This document shows, piece by piece, positions 1 to 9,187 of a stretch of 42,026 nt of DNA. Each line of letters starts with the position of its first letter. The first letter of the stretch is position 1. The notes beneath the pieces are model-generated. The model worked only from the letters and a program-made list of their open reading frames with translations. It ran no database searches and was not told where the DNA came from. The stretch lies in the NCBI GenBank assembly GCA_031272185.1, contig JAISUG010000037.1, positions 1 through 42,026 on the forward strand, given 5' to 3'. Origin of the DNA: Lachnospiraceae bacterium. GTDB lineage: Bacteria > Bacillota > Clostridia > Lachnospirales > Lachnospiraceae. A program made the position numbers and the translations under genes.

Positions 1-495
<495 letters not shown>

Positions 496-757
496 ATATA
501 CCCATCACACTTACTATACCCTTGCGGCTTCCTCCCGGTTCGCACTTCGCGCCGCCCGCCCCACCGTCTGCCGCATCCTCCCCTGTACCCCCGCCCCCTT
601 TCCAGTCTACACTACCCTCGGCTGCATTTCAACCGGATTTTCCCCCACAACCAAAAGCGCAAGCCTACCCCCCTGCCGTTTGTGACACCATGCATCCGCA
701 CCGATTTTTTCCCCAACGCAACCGCCGCCCTACAAACACGCCCACAGATTTGCGGCG

Positions 758-793
758 TATAATGTTGTTTGCGCAAACCCCAAAGCATATGCT
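758..793 (+). promoter_or_regulatory. Candidate -10 box with two short palindromes before the peptide transporter
   Basis: TATAAT lies at 758-763 without a good -35 at 17 bp. It is followed by two perfect 10-bp palindromes, TTTGCGCAAA (769-778) and AGCATATGCT (784-793), placed where a repressor site would overlap early transcription. The start codon is about 170 bases further on. The rest of 496-757 shows no gene or clear site. Confidence 0.35.
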
Positions 794-846
794 AAGATCA
801 AGCCAATCCTGTGTGTGCCAAGTCTCCGACCACGTTTTTCGTTTTG

Positions 847-941
847 GCGTTTGTGTTCTATTCTGGCATTTGTGTTTCGCTATTGCATTTGTGTTTTATT
901 CCGGAGTTAATGTTTCGCTATTGCATTTGTGTTTCAGTTTG
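847..941 (+). repeat. 19-bp x5 tandem repeat directly before the SBP ribosome binding site
   Basis: Five units of exactly 19 bp start at 847, 866, 885, 904 and 923 (the fourth is degenerate). The core is GCATTTGTGTTT followed by a variable CGCTATT-like tail. The array ends about 12 bases before GAAGGAGGG, so it forms the last part of the mRNA leader of the binding-protein gene. Confidence 0.85.
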
Positions 942-965
942 ATGTTTCGACGAAGGAGGGTTTCA

Positions 966-2717
966 ATGAAAAAAAACAACAATGTAAGGCTGGCAGCGGT
1001 TTTGACGGCAGCGACACTGGCCATGGCCGCAATCCTGGCCGGTTGCGGCTCGTCGGGCGGCGCCAAGACCGCAGACACCGCGGCCGCACCTTCCCAAGCG
1101 GCCAGCGCGGCCCCATCGGGGCAGGAGACAGCCGCCCCCCAGGCGGCCCAGACGACGGCAGCCCCGGGCGCGGCAGCGGCCCCAACCGGCAACACCGCAA
1201 ACGCGAACACCACCATACGTATCGGCAACTACAACAATGCCGTGTTCGTAGGGTCCCTGGATCCCACAGGCGCCACCGGCCCCGGTCCAGCGCACTCCGC
1301 CAACTACCTGGTGTATGACAAGCTGCTGGTCTACGGCCCCAATGGGTATTTTTCCAGGATCCTGTCTGACTGGGGGTGGGAGGACGACACCACTTTCTAT
1401 GGCGTCATCAAGGACGAAGTGAAGTTCAACAACGGCGACCCCATGACCCCCGACGACATTCTATTCACCTACAAGCTGATCCAGGACCAGAGCTGGATGA
1501 GTTCCTGGTACAGCTTCCTGGACATGGACGCCAGCTACGGCGAAGGGCAGAAAGTGGTCCTCAAGCTCAAACACCCCTTCGCACTGTCCGAGTTTTACTT
1601 CTCTTTCGCGGGCCTGGTCAACCAGGACGTGTTCGAGAAAAAACTGGCCGACGCGGGCGGTGTCTATGAGGCCATGAAGCCCATCGACCCGGCTTTCGTG
1701 GACGGCCTGGGTTCCGGCCCCTACGAGATCACCCTTTTCGTGAACAACGACAGCGCGAATTTCAAGCTGCGCCAGGACTGGTGGGGCATGGCGGAATACG
1801 GCAGCACCCTCTTTGCCGAGATCGACACGAAGATCTATGGCGACCAGACCACCATGGGCGTGGACCTGGAAACGGGCGTCATCGACATGGCCCTTGACTG
1901 CTCCAACATGGACGCCACCCGTGCATCCCAGGGCGGCATGGGCGACGCCGCGGCAAAGATCATTTTCCAGAACACCGACTATTACCTGCGCCTGTCTGAG
2001 CTGAGCGATAAGCTCAAGGATGTCAAGGTCAAACAGGCCATCGCCGCATGCATAGACGAAAAAGCCATCACAAAGGCGGCGGTGGGCGACGCCTATGGCA
2101 TCCCCTCAAAGAGCGTCATACCCGAATCCAACGGCGAGGGTTACATGACCGATGAGGAAATCGCGCAGTATTATACCTATGACCCCGAAAAATCCAAGGA
2201 AATCCTCCACAGCCTGGGCTACGCCGACGGGGAGCTGCAGCTGACCATCCTGGCCGAAACCAACGTCACACCTAGCAAGATCGGGGAACTGGTGCAGGCG
2301 CAGCTCATGGCGGGCGGGTTCGGCGCATCATTGGTGACCACCGACCCATTCTCCATGGAGCAGTACCTGGACGGATCCGGCAAGATCGACATCGTCGTGA
2401 CATATGCCACGGACAACCCCACCGCCAATGGTTTCGCATGCATCTCCAATTCCCAGAACAGCCGTTTCAAAGACCTGGCCCTGGACGACATACCGGAGTT
2501 CAACACGCTGTTTTTGGCGGCGCGCGAGGCTGTGACGGAAGCGGAGGCGGACAAAGCCCTGAAAGACTATTCCTCTTGGATGTACCAGGACTACAAGTGG
2601 CTGGGGCTGTTCCACTACAGCCAGGTCCTCCTGTACAACCCCAACGTGGTTGACATCGACAATTCCTTTATCACCAGCGTCATCAACATCGACATGTCGC
2701 TTGTAAACCGGAAGTAG
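966..2717 (+). CDS. Peptide/nickel-type ABC transporter solute-binding lipoprotein
   Basis: Extracellular receptor (SBP_bac_5, DppA/OppA type) delivering oligopeptides or a similar ligand to the permeases encoded next. 583 aa from ATG 966, chosen because GAAGGAGGG precedes it; the frame is open further upstream but without a start signal. It has a basic N-terminus, a hydrophobic stretch and the lipobox ILAGC (Cys near residue 24). An Ala/Gln/Thr-rich linker of about 50 residues follows, then the binding fold (VKFNNGDPMTPDDILFTYK is the typical family motif). It is the first gene of the unit, separated from the first permease by a 187-bp spacer with strong hairpins, as is common where the receptor must be made in excess. 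The ligand cannot be read from sequence. Confidence 0.92.
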   Translation: MKKNNNVRLAAVLTAATLAMAAILAGCGSSGGAKTADTAAAPSQAASAAPSGQETAAPQAAQTTAAPGAAAAPTGNTANANTTIRIGNYNNAVFVGSLDPTGATGPGPAHSANYLVYDKLLVYGPNGYFSRILSDWGWEDDTTFYGVIKDEVKFNNGDPMTPDDILFTYKLIQDQSWMSSWYSFLDMDASYGEGQKVVLKLKHPFALSEFYFSFAGLVNQDVFEKKLADAGGVYEAMKPIDPAFVDGLGSGPYEITLFVNNDSANFKLRQDWWGMAEYGSTLFAEIDTKIYGDQTTMGVDLETGVIDMALDCSNMDATRASQGGMGDAAAKIIFQNTDYYLRLSELSDKLKDVKVKQAIAACIDEKAITKAAVGDAYGIPSKSVIPESNGEGYMTDEEIAQYYTYDPEKSKEILHSLGYADGELQLTILAETNVTPSKIGELVQAQLMAGGFGASLVTTDPFSMEQYLDGSGKIDIVVTYATDNPTANGFACISNSQNSRFKDLALDDIPEFNTLFLAAREAVTEAEADKALKDYSSWMYQDYKWLGLFHYSQVLLYNPNVVDIDNSFITSVINIDMSLVNRK

Positions 2718-2727
2718 CCTGTATGCC

Positions 2728-2767
2728 TGCGGCCGCATATGTAGGAAAATGCGCATATGCGGCCGCA
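2728..2767 (+). terminator. 14-bp perfect inverted repeat after the SBP gene
   Basis: The arms 2728-2741 (TGCGGCCGCATATG) and 2754-2767 are perfectly complementary with a 12-nt loop. There is no U tract, so this is more likely an mRNA-stabilising or attenuating hairpin than a full terminator. A smaller hairpin, GCGGGC with a 7-nt loop, follows at 2821-2839. Confidence 0.75.
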
Positions 2768-2904
2768 TTTGGGATACGGACACGGGCAGACACATGCGAG
2801 ATGTCGGTACATGCCACGCAGCGGGCATTCATCGCCCGCATGGGCAGTTGGCCGCTTGGGCCCCGCCCATGCCCGTGGGTATTCGAAAGATAGGGGGGTG
2901 ACCC

Positions 2905-3978
2905 GTGCTAAAATACTCGATCAAACGGATTCTGCTGATGATCCCCATCTTGCTGGGCGTGATCATCATCGTGTATTCCATCAGCTATTTCATGCCGGGG
3001 GACCCGGTACAGACCGTGCTTGGGGCCACAGGCTACACCCAGGAACAGTATGACATGACCGCCCACCGCTTGGGGCTGGATGTGGGCCTGCCCATGCAGA
3101 TTTTCAACTACCTGAAAAACCTCGTCACGAAAGGCGAACTGGGCGTGTCCTACTACACCGGCCGCAGCGTGATGGAGGAGGTGGTGCAGCGGGCGCCCAT
3201 CAGCATCGGCATCGGCATCCTGTCCAGCCTGGTCCTCATCGTCATATCCGTGCCCATAGGCATCATATCCGCCGTGAAGCAAAACTCCGTGCTGGACTAC
3301 TGCATCTCAGTGCTGGCCATAGTCTTGGCCTCCGTGCCGGGCTTCTGGCTCGCATTGGAGTTCATCCTGCTGTTTTCCCTGAAGCTGCGCTGGCTCCCTG
3401 CATCCGGCCTGTCCACCTGGAAGCACTACATACTGCCGGTGGCATGCAACTCATTGGGTTCCATCGCCATGCTCGCCCGCATGACCCGTTCCTCCATGCT
3501 GGAGGTGATCCGCGCGGACTACGTGCGCACCGCCAAGGCCAAGGGTGTCAAATACGAAGTCGTCATCACCCGCCATGCGTTGAAAAATGCGCTGATCCCC
3601 ATCATCACCGTGATCGGCGCCCAGTTCTCGATGATCATCGGCGGTTCGGTCATTATCGAAAATATATTCTCCATACCCGGCATGGGTTCCAGGCTGGTGG
3701 CGGCCATCAGCAACCGCGACTACACCATGCTGGTGGGCATCACGGTGGTGCTTTCCACTTTCACCATGCTGATGGTGCTCCTCACGGATCTGATGTATGC
3801 TTTCGTCGACCCGCGCATCAAGGCCGAGTTCGAGTCACTTAACGGCAGGCGGCGCCCCGTCATCAAACCCCCTGCGCCGGGTGGGCCAAATGTGGCCGTG
3901 TCCGGCGCCGTAACTGACGGCGTCACATCGGGCCACGTGTCCGGGGCCGGTATCGGGAAGGGGGGGGCGAAACCATGA
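2905..3978 (+). CDS. Peptide/nickel ABC transporter permease, DppB/OppB-like
   Basis: First transmembrane subunit of the importer. 357 aa starting at GTG 2905 after a G-rich ribosome binding site (TAGGGGGGTG). It begins with the family-typical KYSIKRILLMIPILLGVIII helix and has about six membrane segments. The binding-protein-dependent permease (EAA) loop is seen around SSMLEVIRADYVRTAKAKG near residue 200. The C-terminus carries about 40 extra residues rich in Gly, Pro, Val and Ser after the last helix, unlike usual family members that stop soon after FVDPRIK. It overlaps the next gene by 4 bp (ATGA), indicating translational coupling. Confidence 0.93.
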   Translation: MLKYSIKRILLMIPILLGVIIIVYSISYFMPGDPVQTVLGATGYTQEQYDMTAHRLGLDVGLPMQIFNYLKNLVTKGELGVSYYTGRSVMEEVVQRAPISIGIGILSSLVLIVISVPIGIISAVKQNSVLDYCISVLAIVLASVPGFWLALEFILLFSLKLRWLPASGLSTWKHYILPVACNSLGSIAMLARMTRSSMLEVIRADYVRTAKAKGVKYEVVITRHALKNALIPIITVIGAQFSMIIGGSVIIENIFSIPGMGSRLVAAISNRDYTMLVGITVVLSTFTMLMVLLTDLMYAFVDPRIKAEFESLNGRRRPVIKPPAPGGPNVAVSGAVTDGVTSGHVSGAGIGKGGAKP

Positions 3979-4835
3979 AAAAACAAGCGAAACGCCATGG
4001 GCAGCTCTACGAGATCGTCAAGCGTTTCTCCAAGCGCAAGATCGCGGTCGTCGCATTTTTCGTGCTTGTGGTCATGCTAGCCCTGTGCCTGGGCGCGCCG
4101 ATCTTCGCACCATATGATTATGCGCTCCAGGACCCATTCAACACCCTGGCCATGCCATCTTGGCAGCATCCTTTCGGCACCGACGGGTTCGGAAGGGACA
4201 TATTCACCCGGATCCTCTACGGGGGCCGCAACTCCCTTCTGATTTCCCTGTTTTCGTCGCTCATCTCCGTGGTGGGCGGCGGCATCATCGGCGCCATCTC
4301 CGGGTATTACGGGGGCAAGACGGACAATGTGATCATGCGCCTTGTTGACGTGTTCATGGCCATCCCCGGCATCCTGCTGTGCGTCGTGATCTCCGCGGCT
4401 TTGGGCACGGGCCCCTGGCAGACCTGCGCCGCGGTGGCCATCGGTGGCATACCCGGCGGCGCGCGTATCCTAAGGGCCCAGGTGCTGGCGCTGCGCAAGC
4501 AGGAGTACATCGAGGCCGCGGGCGCTTACGGGTCCTCTGACATGCGCATCGTCCTCACACACGTGGTCCCCAACTGCCTGGCGCCCGTCATCGTGGACAC
4601 CACCCTGCGCCTGGGGATGAACATCATGATGATCTCGGGGCTGGCATTCATCGGGCTGGGCGTGCAGGCGCCCCATGCGGAGTGGGGAGCCATGCTGAAT
4701 TCCGGGCGGGAGTACATCCGGGATTTCTGGCCCCTCATCACATTCCCCGGCCTGGCCATCGTGATATCGATGCTGGGTTTCAACCTCTTCGGCGACGGGC
4801 TCCGGGACGCCCTGGACCCGAAGCTGAAGACATGA
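3975..4835 (+). CDS. Peptide/nickel ABC transporter permease, DppC/OppC-like
   Basis: Second transmembrane subunit, 286 aa, of normal family length. It has the N-terminal oligopeptide-permease helix (residues about 20-45), the DGFGRDIFTRILYGGRNSL block that marks the DppC/OppC family near residue 65, and the EAA loop with EYIEAAGAYG near residue 178. The ATG overlaps the stop of the preceding permease (ATGA), so the two are coupled. The double ATPase gene follows after 19 bp, with GGAGG inside the gap. Confidence 0.94.
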   Translation: MKKQAKRHGQLYEIVKRFSKRKIAVVAFFVLVVMLALCLGAPIFAPYDYALQDPFNTLAMPSWQHPFGTDGFGRDIFTRILYGGRNSLLISLFSSLISVVGGGIIGAISGYYGGKTDNVIMRLVDVFMAIPGILLCVVISAALGTGPWQTCAAVAIGGIPGGARILRAQVLALRKQEYIEAAGAYGSSDMRIVLTHVVPNCLAPVIVDTTLRLGMNIMMISGLAFIGLGVQAPHAEWGAMLNSGREYIRDFWPLITFPGLAIVISMLGFNLFGDGLRDALDPKLKT

Positions 4836-4854
4836 TGGCGCCGGAGGTAGACAA

Positions 4855-7089
4855 ATGACAGACCATTTATTGGAAGTGAACAACCTCAATATCCGATTCA
4901 ATACCAGCGAGGGCACGGTCTGCGCCGTGAACGACATATCATTTGCCATCTCACCCGGCGAGACGCTGGGCCTGGTGGGGGAAACCGGCGCAGGCAAGAC
5001 CACCACCGCCCTGTCCATCATGAAGCTGGTCGCACAGCCCCCCGGCGAATACCACGGCGGGAGCGTGCTTTTCGACGGGAAAGATATCTTGCAGGAAACC
5101 GAGGGCCGGCTGCGGCATATCCGGGGCAAGGATATTGCTATGATTTTCCAGGATCCCATGACCGCGCTGAACCCAGTCATGCGCATAGAGGACCAGATAG
5201 CGGAGGTGATCAAGCTCCACACCGACTGCTCCGCCGCCGAAGCCCTCATCGGGGCCGCCGAAATGCTGGAAACGGTGGGGATACCGGCCGACCGTGGCAA
5301 GGAATACCCCCACCAGTTTTCGGGGGGCATGAAACAGCGGGTGGTCATAGCCATGGCGCTGGCCTGTTCCCCCAAGCTGCTGCTGGCGGACGAACCCACC
5401 ACCGCCCTGGACGTGACCATACAGGCCCAGGTGCTGGACATGATCCGTGACATGCGGGTCAAACTGGGCACGTCCATGCTCCTGATCACCCACGACCTGG
5501 GCGTGGTCGCGGAGACCTGCGACAGGGTGGCCATCATGTACGCCGGGGAGATCGTGGAGCAGGGCACCCTGGAACAGATCTTCCACAGGGTCGCCCACCC
5601 GTACACCATCGGGCTGTTCGGTTCCCTCCCCAGCCTGGACAAAAAAGTGGAGAGGCTCAACCCCATCGTGGGCCTCATGCCCGACGCCGCCAACCTCCCG
5701 GAAGGATGCAAATTCCACCCCCGCTGCCCCAAGGCCAGGCGTTACTGCGCCCAGGTGCACCCCGAGCTCTCCCCCGCCATGTCATGGGGCGACGATGGGG
5801 GGCACCCCGTCAGGTGCCACATGTTTGCCGCACCGGAGCCCTACGAAGCATCCGAACCATTGGGCCTGGTGGACGGCCTCTTTGACGAGGACTTCACGGG
5901 CAACATGAACATGGCATATCTGCTGGAGGGCAAGATCGGGCGGCGGGATGAAGATGGGGCGGACGTGCCCCAGGGGGCAGACGTGCACCAGGGGGCATGC
6001 CTGCCCCAGGACCCGGGCGGTCAAAGGGACGGTGCGTCCGCCACAGGGAGCGGCACCAACGTCACAGTGGGCGCCTCCGACCCGGAAGATGTGGCCGGCG
6101 CCGACACGCAGCCAGCCGGCGCCCCCACCACCACCCTCCTGGAAGTGCGCAACCTCAAAAAATATTTCCAGACGCCCAGCGGGATGCTCCATGCGGTGGA
6201 CAATGTCAGCTTCACGTTGGACCGGGGCAAGGTCCTGGGCGTGGTGGGCGAGTCCGGCTGCGGCAAGTCCACCCTGGGCAGGACGATCCTGGGCATACTG
6301 GACGCCACGGACGGGCAGGTGCTCTATGCGGGCGAGGACATCACCCATGCGAAAGGGCGCCGGCGCAAGGAACTCCAAAAGAAAATGCAGATCATTTTCC
6401 AGGACCCTTATTCGTCCATCGACCCCCGCATGCCGGTGTGGCGGCTCATCGCCGACCCGCTGCTGGCCAACGGGATGTACAGGAAAGGCAAGGAACTGAC
6501 CCGGGAGGTGTACAGGCTCATGGACACCGTGGGGCTGGCCAGGCGTCTATCGGGCGCGTACCCCCACGAGCTGGACGGCGGGCGCAGGCAGCGCATCGGC
6601 GTGGCCAGGGCATTGGCGCTGAACCCGGACTTCATCGTGTGCGACGAGCCGGTGTCCGCATTGGATGTCTCCATACAGGCGCAGATCCTGAACCTGCTGC
6701 AGGATTTGCAGGCGGAAAAGAACCTCACGTATATCTTCGTGACCCACGACCTGTCGGTGGTCAAACATATTTCCGACGACATACTGGTGATGTATGTGGG
6801 CAGCATGGTGGAGAAAAGCCACACGGACGCATTGTTCGAAGCCCCCCTCCACCCCTACACGAAAGGCCTGCTCTCAGCCATCCCCGTGGCCAATATCGAC
6901 GTGCCCAAGCAGCGCATCCTGCTTCAGGGGGAGCTGCAAAGCCCCATCGAGCCGGCACCCGGCTGCAGGTTCGCAAACCGTTGCAGCTACGCCACGCCCG
7001 AGTGCGCGGCCGCCGAACCGCCATTCGAGGAAGTCATGCCCGGCCACTTCGTGGCCTGCCACAAGGTCCGGGAAATCAACGCTTTATAG
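4855..7089 (+). CDS. Fused double ABC ATPase (DppD-DppF fusion) of the peptide importer
   Basis: Both nucleotide-binding subunits in one 744-aa chain powering the permeases upstream. NBD1 has Walker A GETGAGKTT (about 42-50), signature SGGMKQR and Walker B LLLADEPTTALD. NBD2 has Walker A GESGCGKST (about 464) and Walker B FIVCDEPVSALD. Each NBD is followed by the oligopeptide C-terminal region with its Cys cluster (FHPRCPKARRYC; FANRCSYATPEC). The NBD2 signature reads LDGGRRQR instead of LSGGQRQR, with Asp (about 574) at the conserved Ser, so that ATP site may be weak. The linker (about 365-425) is acidic and Gly-rich and holds an 18-bp x3 repeat. ATG 4855 follows GGAGGTAGACAA. DppD and DppF are usually separate genes; this could be a natural fusion or a fused frame unique to this strain. 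Confidence 0.93.
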   Translation: MTDHLLEVNNLNIRFNTSEGTVCAVNDISFAISPGETLGLVGETGAGKTTTALSIMKLVAQPPGEYHGGSVLFDGKDILQETEGRLRHIRGKDIAMIFQDPMTALNPVMRIEDQIAEVIKLHTDCSAAEALIGAAEMLETVGIPADRGKEYPHQFSGGMKQRVVIAMALACSPKLLLADEPTTALDVTIQAQVLDMIRDMRVKLGTSMLLITHDLGVVAETCDRVAIMYAGEIVEQGTLEQIFHRVAHPYTIGLFGSLPSLDKKVERLNPIVGLMPDAANLPEGCKFHPRCPKARRYCAQVHPELSPAMSWGDDGGHPVRCHMFAAPEPYEASEPLGLVDGLFDEDFTGNMNMAYLLEGKIGRRDEDGADVPQGADVHQGACLPQDPGGQRDGASATGSGTNVTVGASDPEDVAGADTQPAGAPTTTLLEVRNLKKYFQTPSGMLHAVDNVSFTLDRGKVLGVVGESGCGKSTLGRTILGILDATDGQVLYAGEDITHAKGRRRKELQKKMQIIFQDPYSSIDPRMPVWRLIADPLLANGMYRKGKELTREVYRLMDTVGLARRLSGAYPHELDGGRRQRIGVARALALNPDFIVCDEPVSALDVSIQAQILNLLQDLQAEKNLTYIFVTHDLSVVKHISDDILVMYVGSMVEKSHTDALFEAPLHPYTKGLLSAIPVANIDVPKQRILLQGELQSPIEPAPGCRFANRCSYATPECAAAEPPFEEVMPGHFVACHKVREINAL
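5956..6009 (+). repeat. 18-bp x3 in-frame repeat in the ATPase linker
   Basis: Units at 5956, 5974 and 5992 encode GADVPQ, GADVHQ and GACLPQ. They lie between the two nucleotide-binding domains, outside any conserved motif. Confidence 0.8.
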
Positions 7090-7229
7090 AACCTGACGTA
7101 CACCGACTACCCGGCGGGGTTTAGCTGCCACAAGGCCAGGGAGATCAGCGCTTTATAGAACCTGATGTACACCGACTACCCGGCGGGGTTTAGCTGCCAC
7201 AAGATCCGGGAAATCAACGCTTTATAGAA
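7057..7229 (+). repeat. 69-bp tandem repeat copying the 3' end and stop codon of the ATPase gene
   Basis: Units start at 7057, 7126 and 7195 (2.5 copies). The first holds the last ten codons of the ATPase gene (CHKVREINAL, then TAG). The copies encode CHKAREISAL-stop and CHKIREINAL-stop in the same frame. In-frame TAG codons sit at 7087, 7156 and 7225, exactly 69 bp apart. The last copy runs straight into the AGAAGGAGGAACC ribosome binding site of the next gene. Confidence 0.92.
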
Positions 7230-7238
7230 GGAGGAACC

Positions 7239-8954
7239 ATGGCCCATATCATCGAACAGTCCAAATGCAGCGGCTGCCACCAGTGCAAATCATTCTGCCC
7301 CGTGGGCGCCATCCGCTTCAAGAACCGCAAATACTGGATCGACCCCGACAAATGCATCGACTGCGGCACATGCGTCGCCCATTGCCACAATGGCATCATC
7401 TCCGACCCCGCGGCGCCCCCCCAGAGCGCGCCCGCCCACGCCAGGCAGGTCATCTCTTGCGACCTCCTGGTCATCGGCGCCGGCGGCTCCGGCCTCACCG
7501 CAGCGGTGCGCGCCCAGACCCAGTCCAAGGGGAAGCTGCGCATCGTCGTCATCGACAAGGCGAAAGAAATCGGCGGCAGCACCTGGTACGCCCACGGCTA
7601 CCGCACATTGTACTCCCGCTTCCATAAAGAGAGCGGCGTCCCCGACACCCGCTACGAGGAGGTGGGGCGTTTCCTGGAAGCCACCCATTGGGACCTAGAC
7701 CCCAAGCTGGTGTACAATGTGTTCATGGCCAGCGATGCCCACAATGACTGGCTCATCGACGAATGTGGCTGCAAGGACAATTTCTACATGGGGGAGGACC
7801 CCATGCCCTGGGGCGGCAAAGGCGTGTCTTTCGTCAACCCTGATTTCAATGCCTTCCCACGCCCCGACACCACCATAGGGCCGGGTGAGATGGGGTCCTG
7901 GATGGTGCTTTTGATGAAGCAGATGTGCGCCAAGCTGGGCATAGAGATCGTCACCCGCACCCAGGCACGCAGCCTCACCAAAGGGGCGGACGGACGCATC
8001 ACGGGGGCCCTGGCCACGGACCCCGGCGGCGAGATCGAATACAAAGCAAAGGCGGTGGTGCTTGCCACCGGCTGTTTCTCGCACAACGAGGAATACCTGC
8101 GCATCGCCAACCCGGACATCTTCCTGGAAGGCGAGCCGGTGCACTTCTTCGCGCCGCCCTGCTGCACCGGCGACGGTATCCGCATGGCGGAGGAGGCGGG
8201 CGCCGACATAGACTACGACCAGATGCGCGCATTGACTTTGGGGCCGTCCCACCATCCCTATGGCATGGCCGGTGTGCTCATCACCCGGGAGCCGGAGTCG
8301 GTGTTCGTGGACATCCACGGCCGCCGCTATGCCTCCGAAACCAATTTCATGAGCCACAACCACCTGACCAACAAACTCCCCGGCCTGATTTCCTATGCGG
8401 TCTGCGACAGCCATATCGCCAAGCTCTGCGTGGACAGGATGGTCGCCCAGAACCGTGACGGCGCCGACGGCGTGGCGGCGCTGAAAAACTACCTGGAGGA
8501 AATTGCGGAGGAAACCGCCATAGGCGAGGCGACCTGGCAGGCAGACACATTGGAAGAGCTGGCCGGTAAAATGGGCGTGCCCGCGGACGCTTTCACCCAG
8601 GAGATAGGGCGCTACAACCAAATGTGCCGGGAAGGGCGCGACCTGGACTTTTTCAAACAGGCCGAGTTCATGGTGCCCATCGAAAAACCGCCCTTCTATG
8701 GGTTCTACCAGAAACGCTTCCAGGAGAATGCCATGGGCGGATGCAAGATCGATTCCGAAACACGGGTTTTGGGCAAAGACGGCAAACCCATCCCCGGGCT
8801 GTATGCGGTGGGGGACAACACCCGTGGCGTGCAGATCAAAGGGGACGTGGGGATGGAGCTGGTGGAGCGCACCATATCCGCATTCACCTGGTGCGTGCTG
8901 TCGGGGTTCATCGCCGGCACCACCCTGGCAGGGGAACTGCCTGCATCAGCATAG
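7239..8954 (+). CDS. Ferredoxin-flavoprotein fusion: 2x[4Fe-4S] plus FAD-binding fumarate-reductase-like oxidoreductase
   Basis: 571 aa. The N-terminal ferredoxin domain has two CxxCxxCxxxC clusters (Cys10/13/16/20 and 39/42/45/49), each with room for one [4Fe-4S]. It is followed by an FAD_binding_2 domain with the dinucleotide motif GAGGSG at about 80-85 and the C-terminal GLYAVGDNTRGVQIKGDVGM block. This suggests electron transfer from ferredoxin-type clusters to FAD and reduction of an organic acceptor, or the reverse. The substrate is unknown. No signal peptide, so cytoplasmic. ATG 7239 follows AGAAGGAGGAACC and sits in the same unit as the peptide importer, hinting that the imported compound is its substrate; that link is inference. 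Related names would be fumarate or urocanate reductase-like, but neither is proven. Confidence 0.85.
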   Translation: MAHIIEQSKCSGCHQCKSFCPVGAIRFKNRKYWIDPDKCIDCGTCVAHCHNGIISDPAAPPQSAPAHARQVISCDLLVIGAGGSGLTAAVRAQTQSKGKLRIVVIDKAKEIGGSTWYAHGYRTLYSRFHKESGVPDTRYEEVGRFLEATHWDLDPKLVYNVFMASDAHNDWLIDECGCKDNFYMGEDPMPWGGKGVSFVNPDFNAFPRPDTTIGPGEMGSWMVLLMKQMCAKLGIEIVTRTQARSLTKGADGRITGALATDPGGEIEYKAKAVVLATGCFSHNEEYLRIANPDIFLEGEPVHFFAPPCCTGDGIRMAEEAGADIDYDQMRALTLGPSHHPYGMAGVLITREPESVFVDIHGRRYASETNFMSHNHLTNKLPGLISYAVCDSHIAKLCVDRMVAQNRDGADGVAALKNYLEEIAEETAIGEATWQADTLEELAGKMGVPADAFTQEIGRYNQMCREGRDLDFFKQAEFMVPIEKPPFYGFYQKRFQENAMGGCKIDSETRVLGKDGKPIPGLYAVGDNTRGVQIKGDVGMELVERTISAFTWCVLSGFIAGTTLAGELPASA

Positions 8955-9000
8955 GACAGGCACACGCCCACGCCCACGCACAGACCCACACTTAGACTCG

Positions 9001-9041
9001 CGCATAGAACCACGCATAGTCCACGCATAGTCCACGCATAG
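9001..9041 (+). repeat. 11-12 bp CGCATAG repeat after the flavoprotein gene
   Basis: CGCATAG recurs at 9001, 9013, 9024 and 9035, separated by AACCA or TCCA. GCATAG is also the last codon plus stop of the flavoprotein gene (8949-8954), so the array repeats the gene's terminal hexamer. Confidence 0.6.
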
Positions 9042-9060
9042 ACCTACACCCATACACCAT

Positions 9061-9090
9061 AAAAGGAAGCCCCGTGCAGGCTTCCTTTTT
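9061..9090. terminator. Rho-independent terminator between convergent units
   Basis: The arms AAAAGGAAGCC (9061-9071) and GGCTTCCTTTT (9079-9089) pair perfectly with a 7-nt loop. T-runs on both sides let it work in both directions for the flavoprotein unit (+) and the LacI operon (-). Confidence 0.92.
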
Positions 9091-9187
9091 CGTTCCACTG
9101 CCTATCCTCGCAGCCGATGACCCGCCATGAGGCCATGTTCCGCCAGAGGACGAGCCCTCCCACCGCTTCCGACGCAACTCCATGGGC

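Noticed and set aside
522..965. Upstream extension of the peptide-binding protein frame by 148 codons
   Set aside because: It has no ribosome binding site, is Pro/His-rich without family similarity, and would bury the lipoprotein signal; ATG 966 has GAAGGAGGG and a standard lipobox.
7057..7229. Attachment-site duplication from a mobile element
   Set aside because: A 69-bp direct repeat next to a gene end resembles an att site, but copies are adjacent with nothing between them, and no integrase or tRNA is present.
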